From contig NZ_JAGSYF010000004.1 in assembly GCF_025685645.1 (NCBI RefSeq), positions 496,001 through 560,000 on the forward strand: a stretch of DNA of 64,000 nt, in the 5' to 3' direction. A program made the translations under genes and the position numbers. The number at the start of each line of letters is the position of its first letter. The first letter of the stretch is position 1. The DNA is from Edaphobacter bradus (GTDB lineage: Bacteria; Acidobacteriota; Terriglobia; Terriglobales; Acidobacteriaceae). Below the pieces are notes generated by a model. That model saw only the letters and a program-made list of their open reading frames with translations, had not been told where the DNA came from and ran no database searches. Below, piece after piece: positions 17,150 to 25,805 of this stretch.

Positions 17150-17554
17150 TCAGCTTCCCGTGGGACGGATGGTATCGGTCTCGACCATCAGCATGACGGT
17201 GCGCTCAGGGGCGCGCGGGCGATGGAGGACTTCTTTGGGGATGACGACTCCCTGGCGCGGGTTCAGGGTGATGGTGCGGGGGGTGGCCTGGGTGGTGGCG
17301 GGATCGTCAGGATCGATGAGGTCGATGTGCAGGCGGCCTTCGACGATGTAGAAGAACTCGTCCTCGTGCTGATGTTTGTGCCAGTGATAGTTCCCCTGCA
17401 CGACGCCGAGCCGGACCACTGAGTTGTTCACGTTGCAGAGCGTCTCGTTGTACCAGGGGCGCGGAGCGGCGTCCGCAGTCAGCTTCTCTTCGATGACTTC
17501 AAGAGGCTTGTACTTGGTATCGAGAATGGTGATGTAAGGGAATTCGGTGGGCAT
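17150..17554 (-). CDS. cupin domain protein
   Basis: A 134-residue single-domain cupin. Motif 1, HWHKHQHEDEFFYIVEG, supplies His/Glu metal ligands, and motif 2 is around VVIPKEVLHRPRA. Small cupins of this type include sugar isomerases, dioxygenases and simple binding proteins; none can be chosen. It lies 50 nt downstream of uppS on the same strand and is probably co-transcribed. Confidence 0.88.
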   Translation of the reverse strand: MPTEFPYITILDTKYKPLEVIEEKLTADAAPRPWYNETLCNVNNSVVRLGVVQGNYHWHKHQHEDEFFYIVEGRLHIDLIDPDDPATTQATPRTITLNPRQGVVIPKEVLHRPRAPERTVMLMVETDTIRPTGS

Positions 17555-17604
17555 CTTCCGCTCCTTTTAGCCATGAGAAACCACCAACTGTTCAGATGGG
17601 CTTG

Positions 17605-18522
17605 CTAGCGGCGGGTGAGTTCGCGGGGCGGGGAGAGCTCGGTGGCGATCTCGGTCTCGAGCTCGGAGACTGGCTGGAGGGTGTCGATCTTCTCGTCGGA
17701 GTTGTCGCTGAGGCCTCCGAAGCGGCGGTCGCGGCGCTGGTAGTCGGCGATGGCCTCGAGGAGGTGGATGCCGCGGAAGTCCGGCCAGAGGCGGTCGGTG
17801 ATGAAGATCTCCGAATAGGCGATCTGCCACAGCAGGAAGTTCGAGATGCGTTGCTCGCCCGAGGTGCGGATGATGAGGTCGGGGTCGGGCATGTCGTGGG
17901 TGTAGAGGGCACGCGAGATGGTCTCCTCGTTTAGCCCGTCGAGCGCGCCGGCGCCGAGCAGGTCTTCGACCGAGCAGCCGCGAGTGTGCGCCTCGGTCGT
18001 CATGTCGGTGAGGATTCGGCGGAAGGCGTCGACGATCTCGGAGCGCGCGCCGTAGTTCAGCGCGAGGGTGAGGGTAGTGCCGGTGTTCTTCGCCGTCGAC
18101 TCCATGGCCCACTGCATGGTCTCCTGCACCTCCTGCGGGAGATCGTAGGTGCGGCCGATGTAGTTCATGCGGACGTTGTTGTCGTTCATGCGCTTGACGT
18201 TGCCGATGAGGTAGTTCTTGAGCAGCTTCATCAGGAAGCTGACCTCTGACTTGGGACGGCGCAGATTGTTTTCAAGCGAAAAGGCGTAGAGGGTGAGGAA
18301 GGGAAGTCCGATGCGCGAGGAGGTCTCGACGACGTACTGCACAGACTCGGCGCCCTGCTGATGGCCGAGGAACCGCTTGAGCGCACGCTTGCCTGCCCAG
18401 CGGCCGTTGCCGTCCATGATGATGGCAATGTGTTTGGGCATACGCGAGGGATCGAGCTGGCGGAAAAGGTTCAGCTCGTCGGGAGGAAGCTCATGGACGC
18501 GATTGGGAGAGACGGGTGACAA
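17605..18522 (-). CDS. uppS: isoprenyl (undecaprenyl) diphosphate synthase
   Basis: cis-Prenyltransferase that makes the lipid carrier for peptidoglycan. IAIIMDGNGRWAGKR holds the catalytic Asp and substrate loop, followed by LYAFSLENNLRRP and the C-terminal DLIIRTSGEQRISNFLLWQ and WPDF motifs. The start is placed at TTG 18522 because GAGG lies five bases upstream; an ATG at 18540 and further upstream ones add unconserved residues. The roughly 35-residue Glu/Ser-rich C-terminal tail (DNSDEKIDTLQP onward) is longer than usual. First gene of the uppS-cdsA-dxr-rseP series. Confidence 0.93.
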   Translation of the reverse strand: MSPVSPNRVHELPPDELNLFRQLDPSRMPKHIAIIMDGNGRWAGKRALKRFLGHQQGAESVQYVVETSSRIGLPFLTLYAFSLENNLRRPKSEVSFLMKLLKNYLIGNVKRMNDNNVRMNYIGRTYDLPQEVQETMQWAMESTAKNTGTTLTLALNYGARSEIVDAFRRILTDMTTEAHTRGCSVEDLLGAGALDGLNEETISRALYTHDMPDPDLIIRTSGEQRISNFLLWQIAYSEIFITDRLWPDFRGIHLLEAIADYQRRDRRFGGLSDNSDEKIDTLQPVSELETEIATELSPPRELTRR

Positions 18523-18609
18523 TACTACCTCACAAAGCATGACGCTAGCACACCGGGGTGGCATGTGCAATGAACGCATTGCAAAGCAAGGCCGTACGCG
18601 CTGGAGAGC

Positions 18610-18642
18610 GCCGCACCGTCACAAACAAAAGGACGGTGCGGC
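18610..18642. terminator. hairpin between the XRE gene and uppS
   Basis: A perfect 11-bp inverted repeat (18610-18620 with 18632-18642, A-rich 11-nt loop) lies just after the stop codon of the minus-strand XRE gene. No T run follows, so termination strength is uncertain. Confidence 0.55.
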
Positions 18643-18666
18643 ACGGAGGTTAGGAGGCAGCGCGAA

Positions 18667-19200
18667 CTATGCCGTACGGCGGCGCCCGGCGGCCAGTTCC
18701 CGAACGTGGTTCAGGAAGATGGAACGCTGAAGCGCGTCAAGCTGTGAGGTGTACGCGGCGATCTCGGCGAGGAAGGGGTCCGTCATGAGGACGGCCGTCT
18801 CATCGCGATGACGCGTGCTGGCGTCGCGCAGCAGCGTCGAGATATCGACCTGCAGGGCCTTGGCCAGGCGGTCGAGCGACGACAGCGTGGGCATTGCCTT
18901 GCCATTCTCAATCTTCGAGATATATGTGCGCGGCACGTTCATGCGCGCCGCAAGCTGACGCTGCGACAGGTTACGCACGTGGCGCAGATCGCGAACGGCG
19001 GTTGCGACCTGAAGTCCATCCGCAGGGGCAGCCGGCTGAGAGACCAGTGATATTGGGGCGGGAGCAGGTGCCGGCTCCTCGACCTCGAGGCACTTGTGGC
19101 AGCGCCGGCACAGAGCATTTGCTGTGCGGAACTGCACCAAACTGCAATGGTCACAACGCAAGACCTCACGTTGTTCTACGGGCGCCATCATGGTTGCCAT
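18667..19200 (-). CDS. XRE-family regulator with N-terminal zinc ribbon
   Basis: A 177-residue DNA-binding protein. Residues 16-37 hold CxxC...CxxCxxC cysteines (CDHC, CRRCHKC), a likely zinc ribbon. An Ala/Pro linker follows, then an XRE helix-turn-helix at about 66-125 (RNLSQRQLAARMNVPRTYISKIENG). A helical C-terminal region ends in basic residues. Two further ATGs at codons 4 and 5 make the exact start uncertain. Target genes are unknown; autoregulation is possible. The unassigned 19201-19415 spacer holds its promoter and that of the HD gene. Confidence 0.85.
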   Translation of the reverse strand: MATMMAPVEQREVLRCDHCSLVQFRTANALCRRCHKCLEVEEPAPAPAPISLVSQPAAPADGLQVATAVRDLRHVRNLSQRQLAARMNVPRTYISKIENGKAMPTLSSLDRLAKALQVDISTLLRDASTRHRDETAVLMTDPFLAEIAAYTSQLDALQRSIFLNHVRELAAGRRRTA

Positions 19201-19415
19201 AAGTTGTCTTCACCGCGGGCGGACCCAGAGCAAGGACCGCAGCACATGTCCGATAACGGAACGATGTGATGTGCCTAGAGTGACACCCCGTAACTTTGGA
19301 GTCAAGAGAAACCCGTTGATTATTACTATAAAAACCGGAAAAAACAGGAAAGGAACCAAAGTGGTAACTTGTAAGGGCAGGGAATAAGGCTTAGGGCGCA
19401 GGGACAGGAGGAGAG

Positions 19416-20039
19416 ATGGAGGGAGGGTTTGGGCGCAGCGAGGCGCTGGCGTTGCTCGAGGAGTGGACGGCGAGCGAGTCGCTGCGCAAGCACGGGATGG
19501 CGGTTTCGGTCTGCACGGAAGCGTACGGCAGGCGCGAGGCCGAGCGGCTGGGGTTGGCCGGGGCCGAGGCTGAGGCGTTTGTGGAGGCCTATGCCTGCGC
19601 GGGCATGCTGCATGACATGGACTATGAGCGGCATCCGTCGCTTGAGGAGCATCCGTTCGTTGGCGTGAAGCATCTTCGCGAGCTTGGATGGCCGCAGCAT
19701 GTGCTGCAGGCGATCCTGGCGCATGCGGACTACTCCGGCGTGGCGCGCGAGTCGCATCTGGAGAAGGCGCTGTTTGCGTGCGACGAGCTGGCGGGCTTTC
19801 TGACGGCCTGCGCGCTGGTGAAGCCGACGAAGTCGATCCGCGACGTCGAGGTGGCCGGCGTGAAGAAGAAGATGAAGGACAAGGCCTTCGCCCGTGCCGT
19901 GAAACGCGAGGACATTACCGGCGGGGCGGGGCTGCTGGGGATTCCGCTGGAGGAACACCTGGGGAACTGCCTGAAGGCGATGCAGGAGCGGGCGGAGGAG
20001 CTGGGGCTGGCGGGAGTTGTGAGCGAGTCGGCGAGTTAG
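19416..20039 (+). CDS. HD-domain phosphohydrolase
   Basis: A 207-residue HD-superfamily protein. The metal motif LHDMDYERHP (HD at about residues 66-67), an upstream His in RKHG and a downstream HADYSG fit the H...HD...D arrangement of metal-dependent phosphohydrolases. A strong SD (AGGAGGAGAG) precedes the ATG. Family members act on nucleotides or phosphate esters; the substrate is unknown. Its stop overlaps the stop of the converging pncA by 4 nt. Confidence 0.85.
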   Translation: MEGGFGRSEALALLEEWTASESLRKHGMAVSVCTEAYGRREAERLGLAGAEAEAFVEAYACAGMLHDMDYERHPSLEEHPFVGVKHLRELGWPQHVLQAILAHADYSGVARESHLEKALFACDELAGFLTACALVKPTKSIRDVEVAGVKKKMKDKAFARAVKREDITGGAGLLGIPLEEHLGNCLKAMQERAEELGLAGVVSESAS

Positions 20040-20674
20040 CTAGTCAGCAAGTCAGCGCTTGAGATGCGGCGGATGTTTTTTTCTGCTAAGGCTGCGTTTG
20101 TGTCTTCGATGGAACCGGGCAACGCTACAGCGCGCGTCGCGTCTTCGACGACGAGGCACTCGAAGCCCAATGCTGTGCCGCCGATGGCGGAGTGGCGGAC
20201 GCAGTAGTCGTAGGCGAGGCCGCAGAGGAAGAGCCGCTTCAGGCCGCGCTCGCGGAGGTAGCCTGCGAGGCCAGTCGGCGTGAAGTGGTCGTTCTCCAGG
20301 AAGGCGGAGTAGCTGTCGATCTCGCGACGGAAGCCCTTGCGGAGAATTAGCTCGGCGTGGGGGACGTCGAGGGCCGGGTGGAAGGCGGCTCCATTCGAGT
20401 GCTGGATGCAGTGATCCGGCCACAGGGTCTGCGGGCCGTAGGGGACCTCGATGCTCGCGAAGGGTTTGGTGCCGGGGTGGGTTGAGGCGAACGAGATGTG
20501 GCCTGTGGGGTGCCAGTCCTGCGTGAGGATGACGTGAGCGAACTGCTGGGCGAGCCGGTTGACGAGGGGGACGATCTGGTCGCCCTCGGAGACGGCGAGC
20601 GCTCCGCCGGGGCAGAAGTCGTTCTGCAGGTCGATGACGAGGAGGGCGTCTGTGGGCCTGATATCAATGGTCAT
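20036..20674 (-). CDS. pncA: nicotinamidase
   Basis: Isochorismatase-fold amidase that converts nicotinamide to nicotinate for NAD salvage. The 212-residue protein has the catalytic Asp in LLVIDLQNDF, metal ligands in DWHPTGHISF (D, H, H), the catalytic Lys in ILRKGF, and the nucleophile Cys in GLAYDYCVRHSA. The ATG at 20674 overlaps the stop of the upstream small membrane gene in an ATGA junction, suggesting translational coupling. Pyrazinamidase activity is typical of the family. Confidence 0.93.
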   Translation of the reverse strand: MTIDIRPTDALLVIDLQNDFCPGGALAVSEGDQIVPLVNRLAQQFAHVILTQDWHPTGHISFASTHPGTKPFASIEVPYGPQTLWPDHCIQHSNGAAFHPALDVPHAELILRKGFRREIDSYSAFLENDHFTPTGLAGYLRERGLKRLFLCGLAYDYCVRHSAIGGTALGFECLVVEDATRAVALPGSIEDTNAALAEKNIRRISSADLLTS

Positions 20675-21066
20675 GACTTGAACAACCGATCGAGGTAGAT
20701 CAATGCCGCGCCCAATGCTGCCCCGAGGGTCCACACCATGATGCGGAACCACCACGGCCCTTGAAAATCTGAGCCGGTATTGCGTGAAGGGTGCTTTGGG
20801 TCATAAGAGATCTCGAAGTGATGCCCTGGCTCGATTGGCGTTGATCTCCTCATCTTCCCGGAGTATTTCGTTCCGCTCACTTGATACTCGAAGATAGCTA
20901 CGTACGTTGTCGGTGTTGGCGGACCACCGGTATCCGAGATGACACCAGCGGAAAAGAAGGAATTGAATGAGCGTCTGCAGGATGTCACGGTCGCTCTTGT
21001 GACGTTCCAGCCACTTTGCGTTGTCATATCTAACTGCTGTGAATATCGGGATTGCATTCTAAACAA
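20671..21066 (-). CDS. DUF3592-like small membrane protein
   Basis: A 131-residue protein of unknown function with a soluble beta-rich region (about 20-100; VAIFEYQVSGTKYSG, then FEISYDPKHPSRN) and one C-terminal membrane segment (WFRIMVWTLGAALGAALIYL). The layout resembles DUF3592 proteins. It overlaps pncA by 4 nt. Base composition is clearly more A+T-rich than flanking genes, suggesting later acquisition. Start codons at 21066, 21057 or 21027 are all possible. Confidence 0.6.
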   Translation of the reverse strand: MFRMQSRYSQQLDMTTQSGWNVTRATVTSCRRSFNSFFSAGVISDTGGPPTPTTYVAIFEYQVSGTKYSGKMRRSTPIEPGHHFEISYDPKHPSRNTGSDFQGPWWFRIMVWTLGAALGAALIYLDRLFKS

Positions 21067-21096
21067 AGCTCATTTCTTCGCTTTTCCATCCGTGTT

Positions 21097-21290
21097 CTAG
21101 ATGGTCTTGATTTTTATATCGCTCTGCCTGAACGGCTTGTCCTTGCAGATACCTGCGATCCAGACCTCGCCTGAGCCGAACATGGCTCCTTTGTAGTTGA
21201 CGAAGAGGTCCTTATACTTCTGCTTCTGGATAACGTCGGCGATGGAACCAACCTTCTCGCAATCTTTCCTGTCCTTTCCTAATGTTAAAG
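21097..21290 (-). pseudogene. C-terminal remnant of an exported or hypothetical protein gene
   Basis: The minus strand reads DVIQKQKYKDLFVNYKG, then GEVWIAGICKD and DIKIKTI before a stop, which looks like the conserved tail of a small protein family ending in IKIKTI. Nothing recognisable precedes it: the open frame runs on into the antisense of the carboxylase gene. A truncated gene is the best explanation. Confidence 0.45.
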
Positions 21291-21363
21291 AGTGTCTTCG
21301 GTTCCATGGCGACAGTATGACACTGTATCGTGCTATGCTGACGAGTTTTCGTGCAATAGCGCG

Positions 21364-23076
21364 ATGGTGGAGGAATTGAAGTTGGAGAGTGTTCTGGAGA
21401 CGAAGCTGGATGGAAAGGCGGCGCGGTTTGCTGCGAACCGCGCTGCGCTGGTGGCACTGTTGGGCGGTATGCGGGAGCAGGAAGCTGTGATCCGCGAGGG
21501 CGGCGGAGCAAAGGCCGCCGAGGCGCAGCGGGCCAAGGGGCGGCTGACGGCGCGGGAGCGGCTGGCTCTGTTGCTCGACGAGGGAACGGAGCTGATGGAG
21601 CTCGGCCTGTGGGCCGCGCATGGGATGTATGAGGAGTTTGGCGGCGCTCCGGGAGCGGGCGTGGTGACGGGGCTCGGACGCGTGAGCGGGCGGCTGTGCA
21701 TGATCGTCGCCAACGACGCGACGGTCAAGGCGGGAGCGTTCTTCCCCATGACGGCGAAGAAGGTTCTGCGGGCGCAGACGATTGCGCTGGAGAACAGGAT
21801 TCCGACGCTGTATCTGGTGGACTCTGCGGGCGTCTTTCTGCCGCTGCAGGAGGATGTCTTTCCTGATCAGGACGACTTCGGCCGCGTCTTTCGCAACAAC
21901 GCCGTGATGAGCGCGCTGGGAGTGCCGCAGATTACGGCCATCATGGGGATGTGTGTTGCGGGTGGAGCGTATCTGCCGGTGATGACCGATACGGTGCTGA
22001 TGACCGAGGGTTCGGGGCTGTTCCTCGCTGGGCCTGCGCTGGTGCAGGCGGCGATCGGGCAGAAGACGTCTGCCGAGGAGCTTGGCGGCGCGACGATGCA
22101 CGCGGAGATCTCGGGCACGGTGGACTTCAAGGAGCCGAACGATCATCTGTGCATCGCGCGGCTGCGTTCGCTCGTGAGCAAGATTGGAGAGCGGCCAGGA
22201 GCGCCGTTCAGCGTGGTGCCATACGACGCGAAGAAGGACGCTCCGAGGTTTGCCGCCGAGGAGATGTATGGTTTGATCGATCCCGATCCGGCGAAGGCGG
22301 CTACGAATGTCTACGACATGCACGAGGTGATCGCGCGCATCGTCGACCGCTCAGAGTTCGATGAGTACAAGGCCGACTTTGGACGCACGGTGCTGTGCGG
22401 GTATGCGCGGATTGGCGGGCGTGCGGTGGGGATTGTGGCCAATCAGAAGGTGCACCAGCAGCAGATTGCGCTCGACGGCAGCAAACGCACGGAGTTCGGC
22501 GGGGTGGTCTACACGGAGAGCGCGCAGAAGGCGGCGCGGTTCATCATGGACTGCAACCAGAACCTGGTGCCGCTGATCTTCCTGCACGACGTCAACGGCT
22601 TCATGGTGGGCAAGGACGCGGAGTGGAGCGGGATCATCCGCGCCGGGGCGAAGATGGTGAGCGCGGTCTCGACGTCTGTGGTGCCGAAGATCACGGTGAT
22701 CGTCGGCGGCAGCTTCGGCGCGGGGCACTATGCGATGTGCGGCAAGGCTTACGATCCGCGGTTCGTCTTCGCGTGGCCAACGGCGAGGTATGCGGTGATG
22801 AGTGGAGCTTCTGCGGCGAATACGTTGGTTGAGGTTCGGGTGAAGCAGATGGAACGTGGCGGTAAACATCTCTCAGAAGGAGAGAAGAAGGCGATCTTTG
22901 ACGAGATCAAGGCGACGTATGATGCCCAGGCCGATCCTCGGTATGGGGCTGCGCGACTCTGGATCGATGCGATTATTGATCCAAAGCAGACGCGGGAGGT
23001 GCTGATGACGGCGCTGGAGGCTTGTGCGCTGAATCCGGAGGTGGCGAAGTTTAATCCGGGGGTGTTGCAGACGTGA
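21364..23076 (+). CDS. acyl-CoA carboxylase carboxyltransferase (beta) subunit
   Basis: A 570-residue biotin-dependent carboxyltransferase of the methylcrotonyl/propionyl-CoA carboxylase type. N- and C-terminal crotonase-like halves carry oxyanion glycines (MCVAGGAYLPVM; VGGSFGAGHYAMCGKAYDP). Neighbouring HMG-CoA lyase-like and enoyl-CoA hydratase genes favour methylcrotonyl-CoA carboxylase (LiuB) in leucine breakdown. The biotin-carboxylase/biotin-carrier subunit and acyl-CoA dehydrogenase are not in the window. The ATG at 21364 has no SD; TTG at 21382 has GGAGG eight bases upstream and may be the real start. Confidence 0.88.
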   Translation: MVEELKLESVLETKLDGKAARFAANRAALVALLGGMREQEAVIREGGGAKAAEAQRAKGRLTARERLALLLDEGTELMELGLWAAHGMYEEFGGAPGAGVVTGLGRVSGRLCMIVANDATVKAGAFFPMTAKKVLRAQTIALENRIPTLYLVDSAGVFLPLQEDVFPDQDDFGRVFRNNAVMSALGVPQITAIMGMCVAGGAYLPVMTDTVLMTEGSGLFLAGPALVQAAIGQKTSAEELGGATMHAEISGTVDFKEPNDHLCIARLRSLVSKIGERPGAPFSVVPYDAKKDAPRFAAEEMYGLIDPDPAKAATNVYDMHEVIARIVDRSEFDEYKADFGRTVLCGYARIGGRAVGIVANQKVHQQQIALDGSKRTEFGGVVYTESAQKAARFIMDCNQNLVPLIFLHDVNGFMVGKDAEWSGIIRAGAKMVSAVSTSVVPKITVIVGGSFGAGHYAMCGKAYDPRFVFAWPTARYAVMSGASAANTLVEVRVKQMERGGKHLSEGEKKAIFDEIKATYDAQADPRYGAARLWIDAIIDPKQTREVLMTALEACALNPEVAKFNPGVLQT

Positions 23077-23597
23077 ACACTGAAACATCTAGAAGTCAAT
23101 CGGACTTCGCGGGTCTTTATCGCGAGATGTCGGATGAAGAGATCCTCAAACTTGCAGCCGAAGGCGGTTTGCTGCCGGACGCTGACTACGCACTACGTGC
23201 AGAACTGAAAAGACGCTCTCTTCCTATAAAGGACGTGAGGGAAATGCGTCTTCGAGAGAAGCAGGCGGAGCTTCAGATTCGTGTGGGTAGCAATCCCTAT
23301 AACTACAAAGGAACTGGCCTGAGTTTCCGTGGACACAAGGTTCTATCAAAGGCCGATGAGAGCAGAGGAATTGCAGTGATGACTAGATGGATTGAGCTTG
23401 GTTCGATGCCGCTTATCCCCATTGGTTCGTACAGAGTCATTCAGCCTACAGACAATGGTGGGTCGCTAAAGGTTGTAGGGAAGGTCAAGCTTCAATGGGA
23501 CCAGGTTCTAAATGGGTGGAAGCGAGCCGCGATTGTCGCGTTGCTGTATGTAGCGCTTATTCTGGCGTTCGTGTTGTGGGACAAGTTGAGGCGATAG
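23073..23597 (+). CDS. hypothetical protein with C-terminal membrane anchor
   Basis: A 174-residue protein starting at GTG 23073, which overlaps the carboxylase stop by 4 nt. Residues 16-65 are helical and charged (MSDEEILKLAAEGGLLPDADYALRAELKRR), a middle beta-rich domain follows, and one membrane segment (AAIVALLYVALILAFVLW) ends the protein with a basic tail. No known family recognised. It interrupts the catabolic operon and has a more A+T-rich composition than its neighbours. Confidence 0.7.
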   Translation: MNTETSRSQSDFAGLYREMSDEEILKLAAEGGLLPDADYALRAELKRRSLPIKDVREMRLREKQAELQIRVGSNPYNYKGTGLSFRGHKVLSKADESRGIAVMTRWIELGSMPLIPIGSYRVIQPTDNGGSLKVVGKVKLQWDQVLNGWKRAAIVALLYVALILAFVLWDKLRR

Positions 23598-23607
23598 GAA
23601 GACTCGA

Positions 23608-24471
23608 ATGGTAAAGATCATCGAATGTCCGCGGGATGCCTGGCAGGGGCTGCCGGTCCATATACCCGCCGAAGTGAAGGCGGACTATCTGCGCCTTCTG
23701 AGTGTTGCGGGTTTCAGGCACATCGACGCGGTGAGCTTCGTCTCGCCTTCGGCGGTACCGCAGATGGCGGACTCAGAGAAGGTACTGGAGTATCTTGATC
23801 CGCCTGATGACGTGGAAGTCATTGGCATCGTCGTGAATGCGAAGGGCGCGGAGCGGGCGATCAAGACGGAGGCGGTGCAGACGCTGGGATTTCCGTATTC
23901 GATCTCGCCAGGGTTTTTGCAGCGGAACCAGAACCAGACTCCGGAGGAGTCGCTGGAGGCGCTGGAGCAGGTGGGGACTCTAGCCTACAAGGCTGGGCTG
24001 GATGTCGTGGCTTATATCTCGATGGCGTTCGGCAACCCGTATGGCGATGCGTGGAGCATCGACGAGGTGGTGAATGCGTGCGATCTGCTGGTGGATGCAG
24101 GGGTGACGCAGATCTCGCTGGCCGATACAGTGGGCATCGCGACTCCGAAGCTGGTCGCCGACGTGGTTTCCGATGTGATGGCCGTGCACGACGGGATTGA
24201 GATTGGCGTGCATCTGCATGCGCGGTATGATGGCGCGCGCGAGTTGGTGCGGGAGGCGTATAACGCGGGCTGCAGGAGGTTCGATGCGGCTATGGGCGGG
24301 CTGGGCGGATGTCCGTTTGCGCAGGATGTGCTGGTGGGGAACCTGGCGACCGAGGTTGTGCTGGAGGAGTTGAAGGCGCTGGGCGCTGAGCTGCCGTCAT
24401 TGCAGCCGCTCGACGGGCTGCTCTCAGCTAACGCGGAGATTGGGCGGAAGTACGGAATCACGGTTCATTAA
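23608..24471 (+). CDS. hydroxymethylglutaryl-CoA lyase-like protein
   Basis: A 287-residue HMGL-like TIM barrel, expected to split HMG-CoA into acetyl-CoA and acetoacetate. PRD at residues 8-10, SFVSPSAVPQMAD, the HLHARYD metal motif and the GGLGGCPFA catalytic-Cys loop are present. Deviations from the usual enzyme: PRDGLQ reads PRDAWQ, the Glu before GPRD is displaced, and IE-SFVSP reads IDAVSFVSP. The last step of leucine degradation is likely from context, but a different acyl-CoA or hydroxyacid substrate is possible. Confidence 0.83.
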   Translation: MVKIIECPRDAWQGLPVHIPAEVKADYLRLLSVAGFRHIDAVSFVSPSAVPQMADSEKVLEYLDPPDDVEVIGIVVNAKGAERAIKTEAVQTLGFPYSISPGFLQRNQNQTPEESLEALEQVGTLAYKAGLDVVAYISMAFGNPYGDAWSIDEVVNACDLLVDAGVTQISLADTVGIATPKLVADVVSDVMAVHDGIEIGVHLHARYDGARELVREAYNAGCRRFDAAMGGLGGCPFAQDVLVGNLATEVVLEELKALGAELPSLQPLDGLLSANAEIGRKYGITVH

Positions 24472-24503
24472 CGGAAGCGGGGAGGCAGGGAGCAAGGGCA
24501 GCC

Positions 24504-25283
24504 ATGAGCTACAAGACGATTCTGGTTACGGAAGAGGACGGCATTGAGACGATCATGCTGAATCGTCCGGAGCGTCGCAACGCGATGACGCCGGAGATGC
24601 AGGATGAGCTGATTGCGGCGCTCGAGAGGGCCTCGAACGGACACAACCGTGTGGTGATGCTGACCGGAGCAGGCGACGCTTTCTGCGCCGGGCTCGACCT
24701 GGTGCACCTCCAGTCAATGGCAACCAAGTCTCAGTCGGAGCACGTGGCCGACGCGGAGCGTATCGCACGGCTGTTCCGCACATTGTATGAGCTTCCCAAG
24801 CCGACGATTGCGGTTGTCCACGGCGCGGCGATTGCGGGCGGGACGGGGCTGGCTACGATGTGCGATTTTACGTTTGCGGCTCCCGGCGTGAAGTTCGGAT
24901 ACACGGAGGTGAAGATCGGCTTTGTCCCGGCGCTGGTGTCGGCATTTCTGGCGCTGCAGATCGGTGACAAGCGCGCGCGGGATCTTCTGCTGACGGGGCG
25001 TCTGTTCCAGTCCGAGGAGGCCGAGAAGTTTGGCCTGGTGAATAAGGTGGTTCCTGCCGAAGAGTTGGCCGCTCATGCGTTATCGCTGGCCCAGTCCCTG
25101 AAGGCTAATAGCCCGCAGTCGATGCGCGCGACCAAGAAGCTTATGGCGGCGCAGAACAAGGCATGGCTCGACGCAGCGATTGCGCATGCGCTCACGGCGA
25201 ACTCTGAGGCACGCACCATGCACGACTTCAATGAGGGCGTGACGGCGTTTCTTGAGAAGCGCAAGCCGGTATGGGGCAAGTAG
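24504..25283 (+). CDS. enoyl-CoA hydratase/isomerase family protein (LiuC-like)
   Basis: A 259-residue crotonase. The oxyanion-hole region GAGDAFCAGLDL and AIAGGTGLATMCD are present. The second catalytic Glu is kept (FGYTEVKIGFVP), but the position of the first (Glu in GGGCELA of the classical enzyme) is Gly. Such single-Glu crotonases include methylglutaconyl-CoA hydratases from bacterial leucine degradation, fitting its place 32 nt after the lyase gene. A hydrolase or isomerase role cannot be excluded. Confidence 0.87.
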   Translation: MSYKTILVTEEDGIETIMLNRPERRNAMTPEMQDELIAALERASNGHNRVVMLTGAGDAFCAGLDLVHLQSMATKSQSEHVADAERIARLFRTLYELPKPTIAVVHGAAIAGGTGLATMCDFTFAAPGVKFGYTEVKIGFVPALVSAFLALQIGDKRARDLLLTGRLFQSEEAEKFGLVNKVVPAEELAAHALSLAQSLKANSPQSMRATKKLMAAQNKAWLDAAIAHALTANSEARTMHDFNEGVTAFLEKRKPVWGK

Positions 25284-25313
25284 GTCTGCGGCTGCATTCG
25301 ATAGACTGGAGTG

Positions 25314-25751
25314 ATGAGCGAAGTTGCAGAAGCAAGGCCCATGGTCAGCGAGTCGCGTGTGCGTGTGCGCTACGCGGAGACAGACCAGATGGGTGTGGTG
25401 TACCACGCGAACTATCTGGTGTGGTTTGAGGTAGGAAGAGTCGATTTCATTCGCGGGCTCGGGATGGATTATCGATCGATGGAGCGCGAGGATGGGATCG
25501 GAATCGCGGTCGTGAATGTGTCGGCAAGGTACCGGGCGCCGGCGCGATATGACGATGAACTGGTGATCGAGACTCGGCTGTTGGCAGCGCGAGGATCGGT
25601 GATCAAGTTCGGGTATAGGATCGTTCGGGATGCGGACAAGCAGTCGCTCTGCGAGGGCGAGACGGTGCACGTGGTCGTGGGCAAGGATATGAGGCGGCAA
25701 CCGCTGCCTGAGAAATATGCGGAACGCTTTGCCGCTGTCCTCATCTCATGA
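25314..25751 (+). CDS. YbgC/4-hydroxybenzoyl-CoA-type thioesterase
   Basis: A 145-residue hot-dog-fold acyl-CoA thioesterase. VRYAETDQMGVVYHANYLVWFEVGRVDF contains the catalytic Asp and the H-N-Y motif of the family, followed by the second strand set (YRAPARYDDELVIET). The ATG at 25314 is preferred to the overlapping GTG at 25311. It continues the CoA-thioester block on the plus strand, 30 nt after the crotonase, and may release acids or free CoA. Confidence 0.88.
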   Translation: MSEVAEARPMVSESRVRVRYAETDQMGVVYHANYLVWFEVGRVDFIRGLGMDYRSMEREDGIGIAVVNVSARYRAPARYDDELVIETRLLAARGSVIKFGYRIVRDADKQSLCEGETVHVVVGKDMRRQPLPEKYAERFAAVLIS

Positions 25752-25805
25752 GGGAAGCAGAGACCGGGCCTATGTGAAGTCGATTCTGACTACGAGGTGA
25801 ATGCG

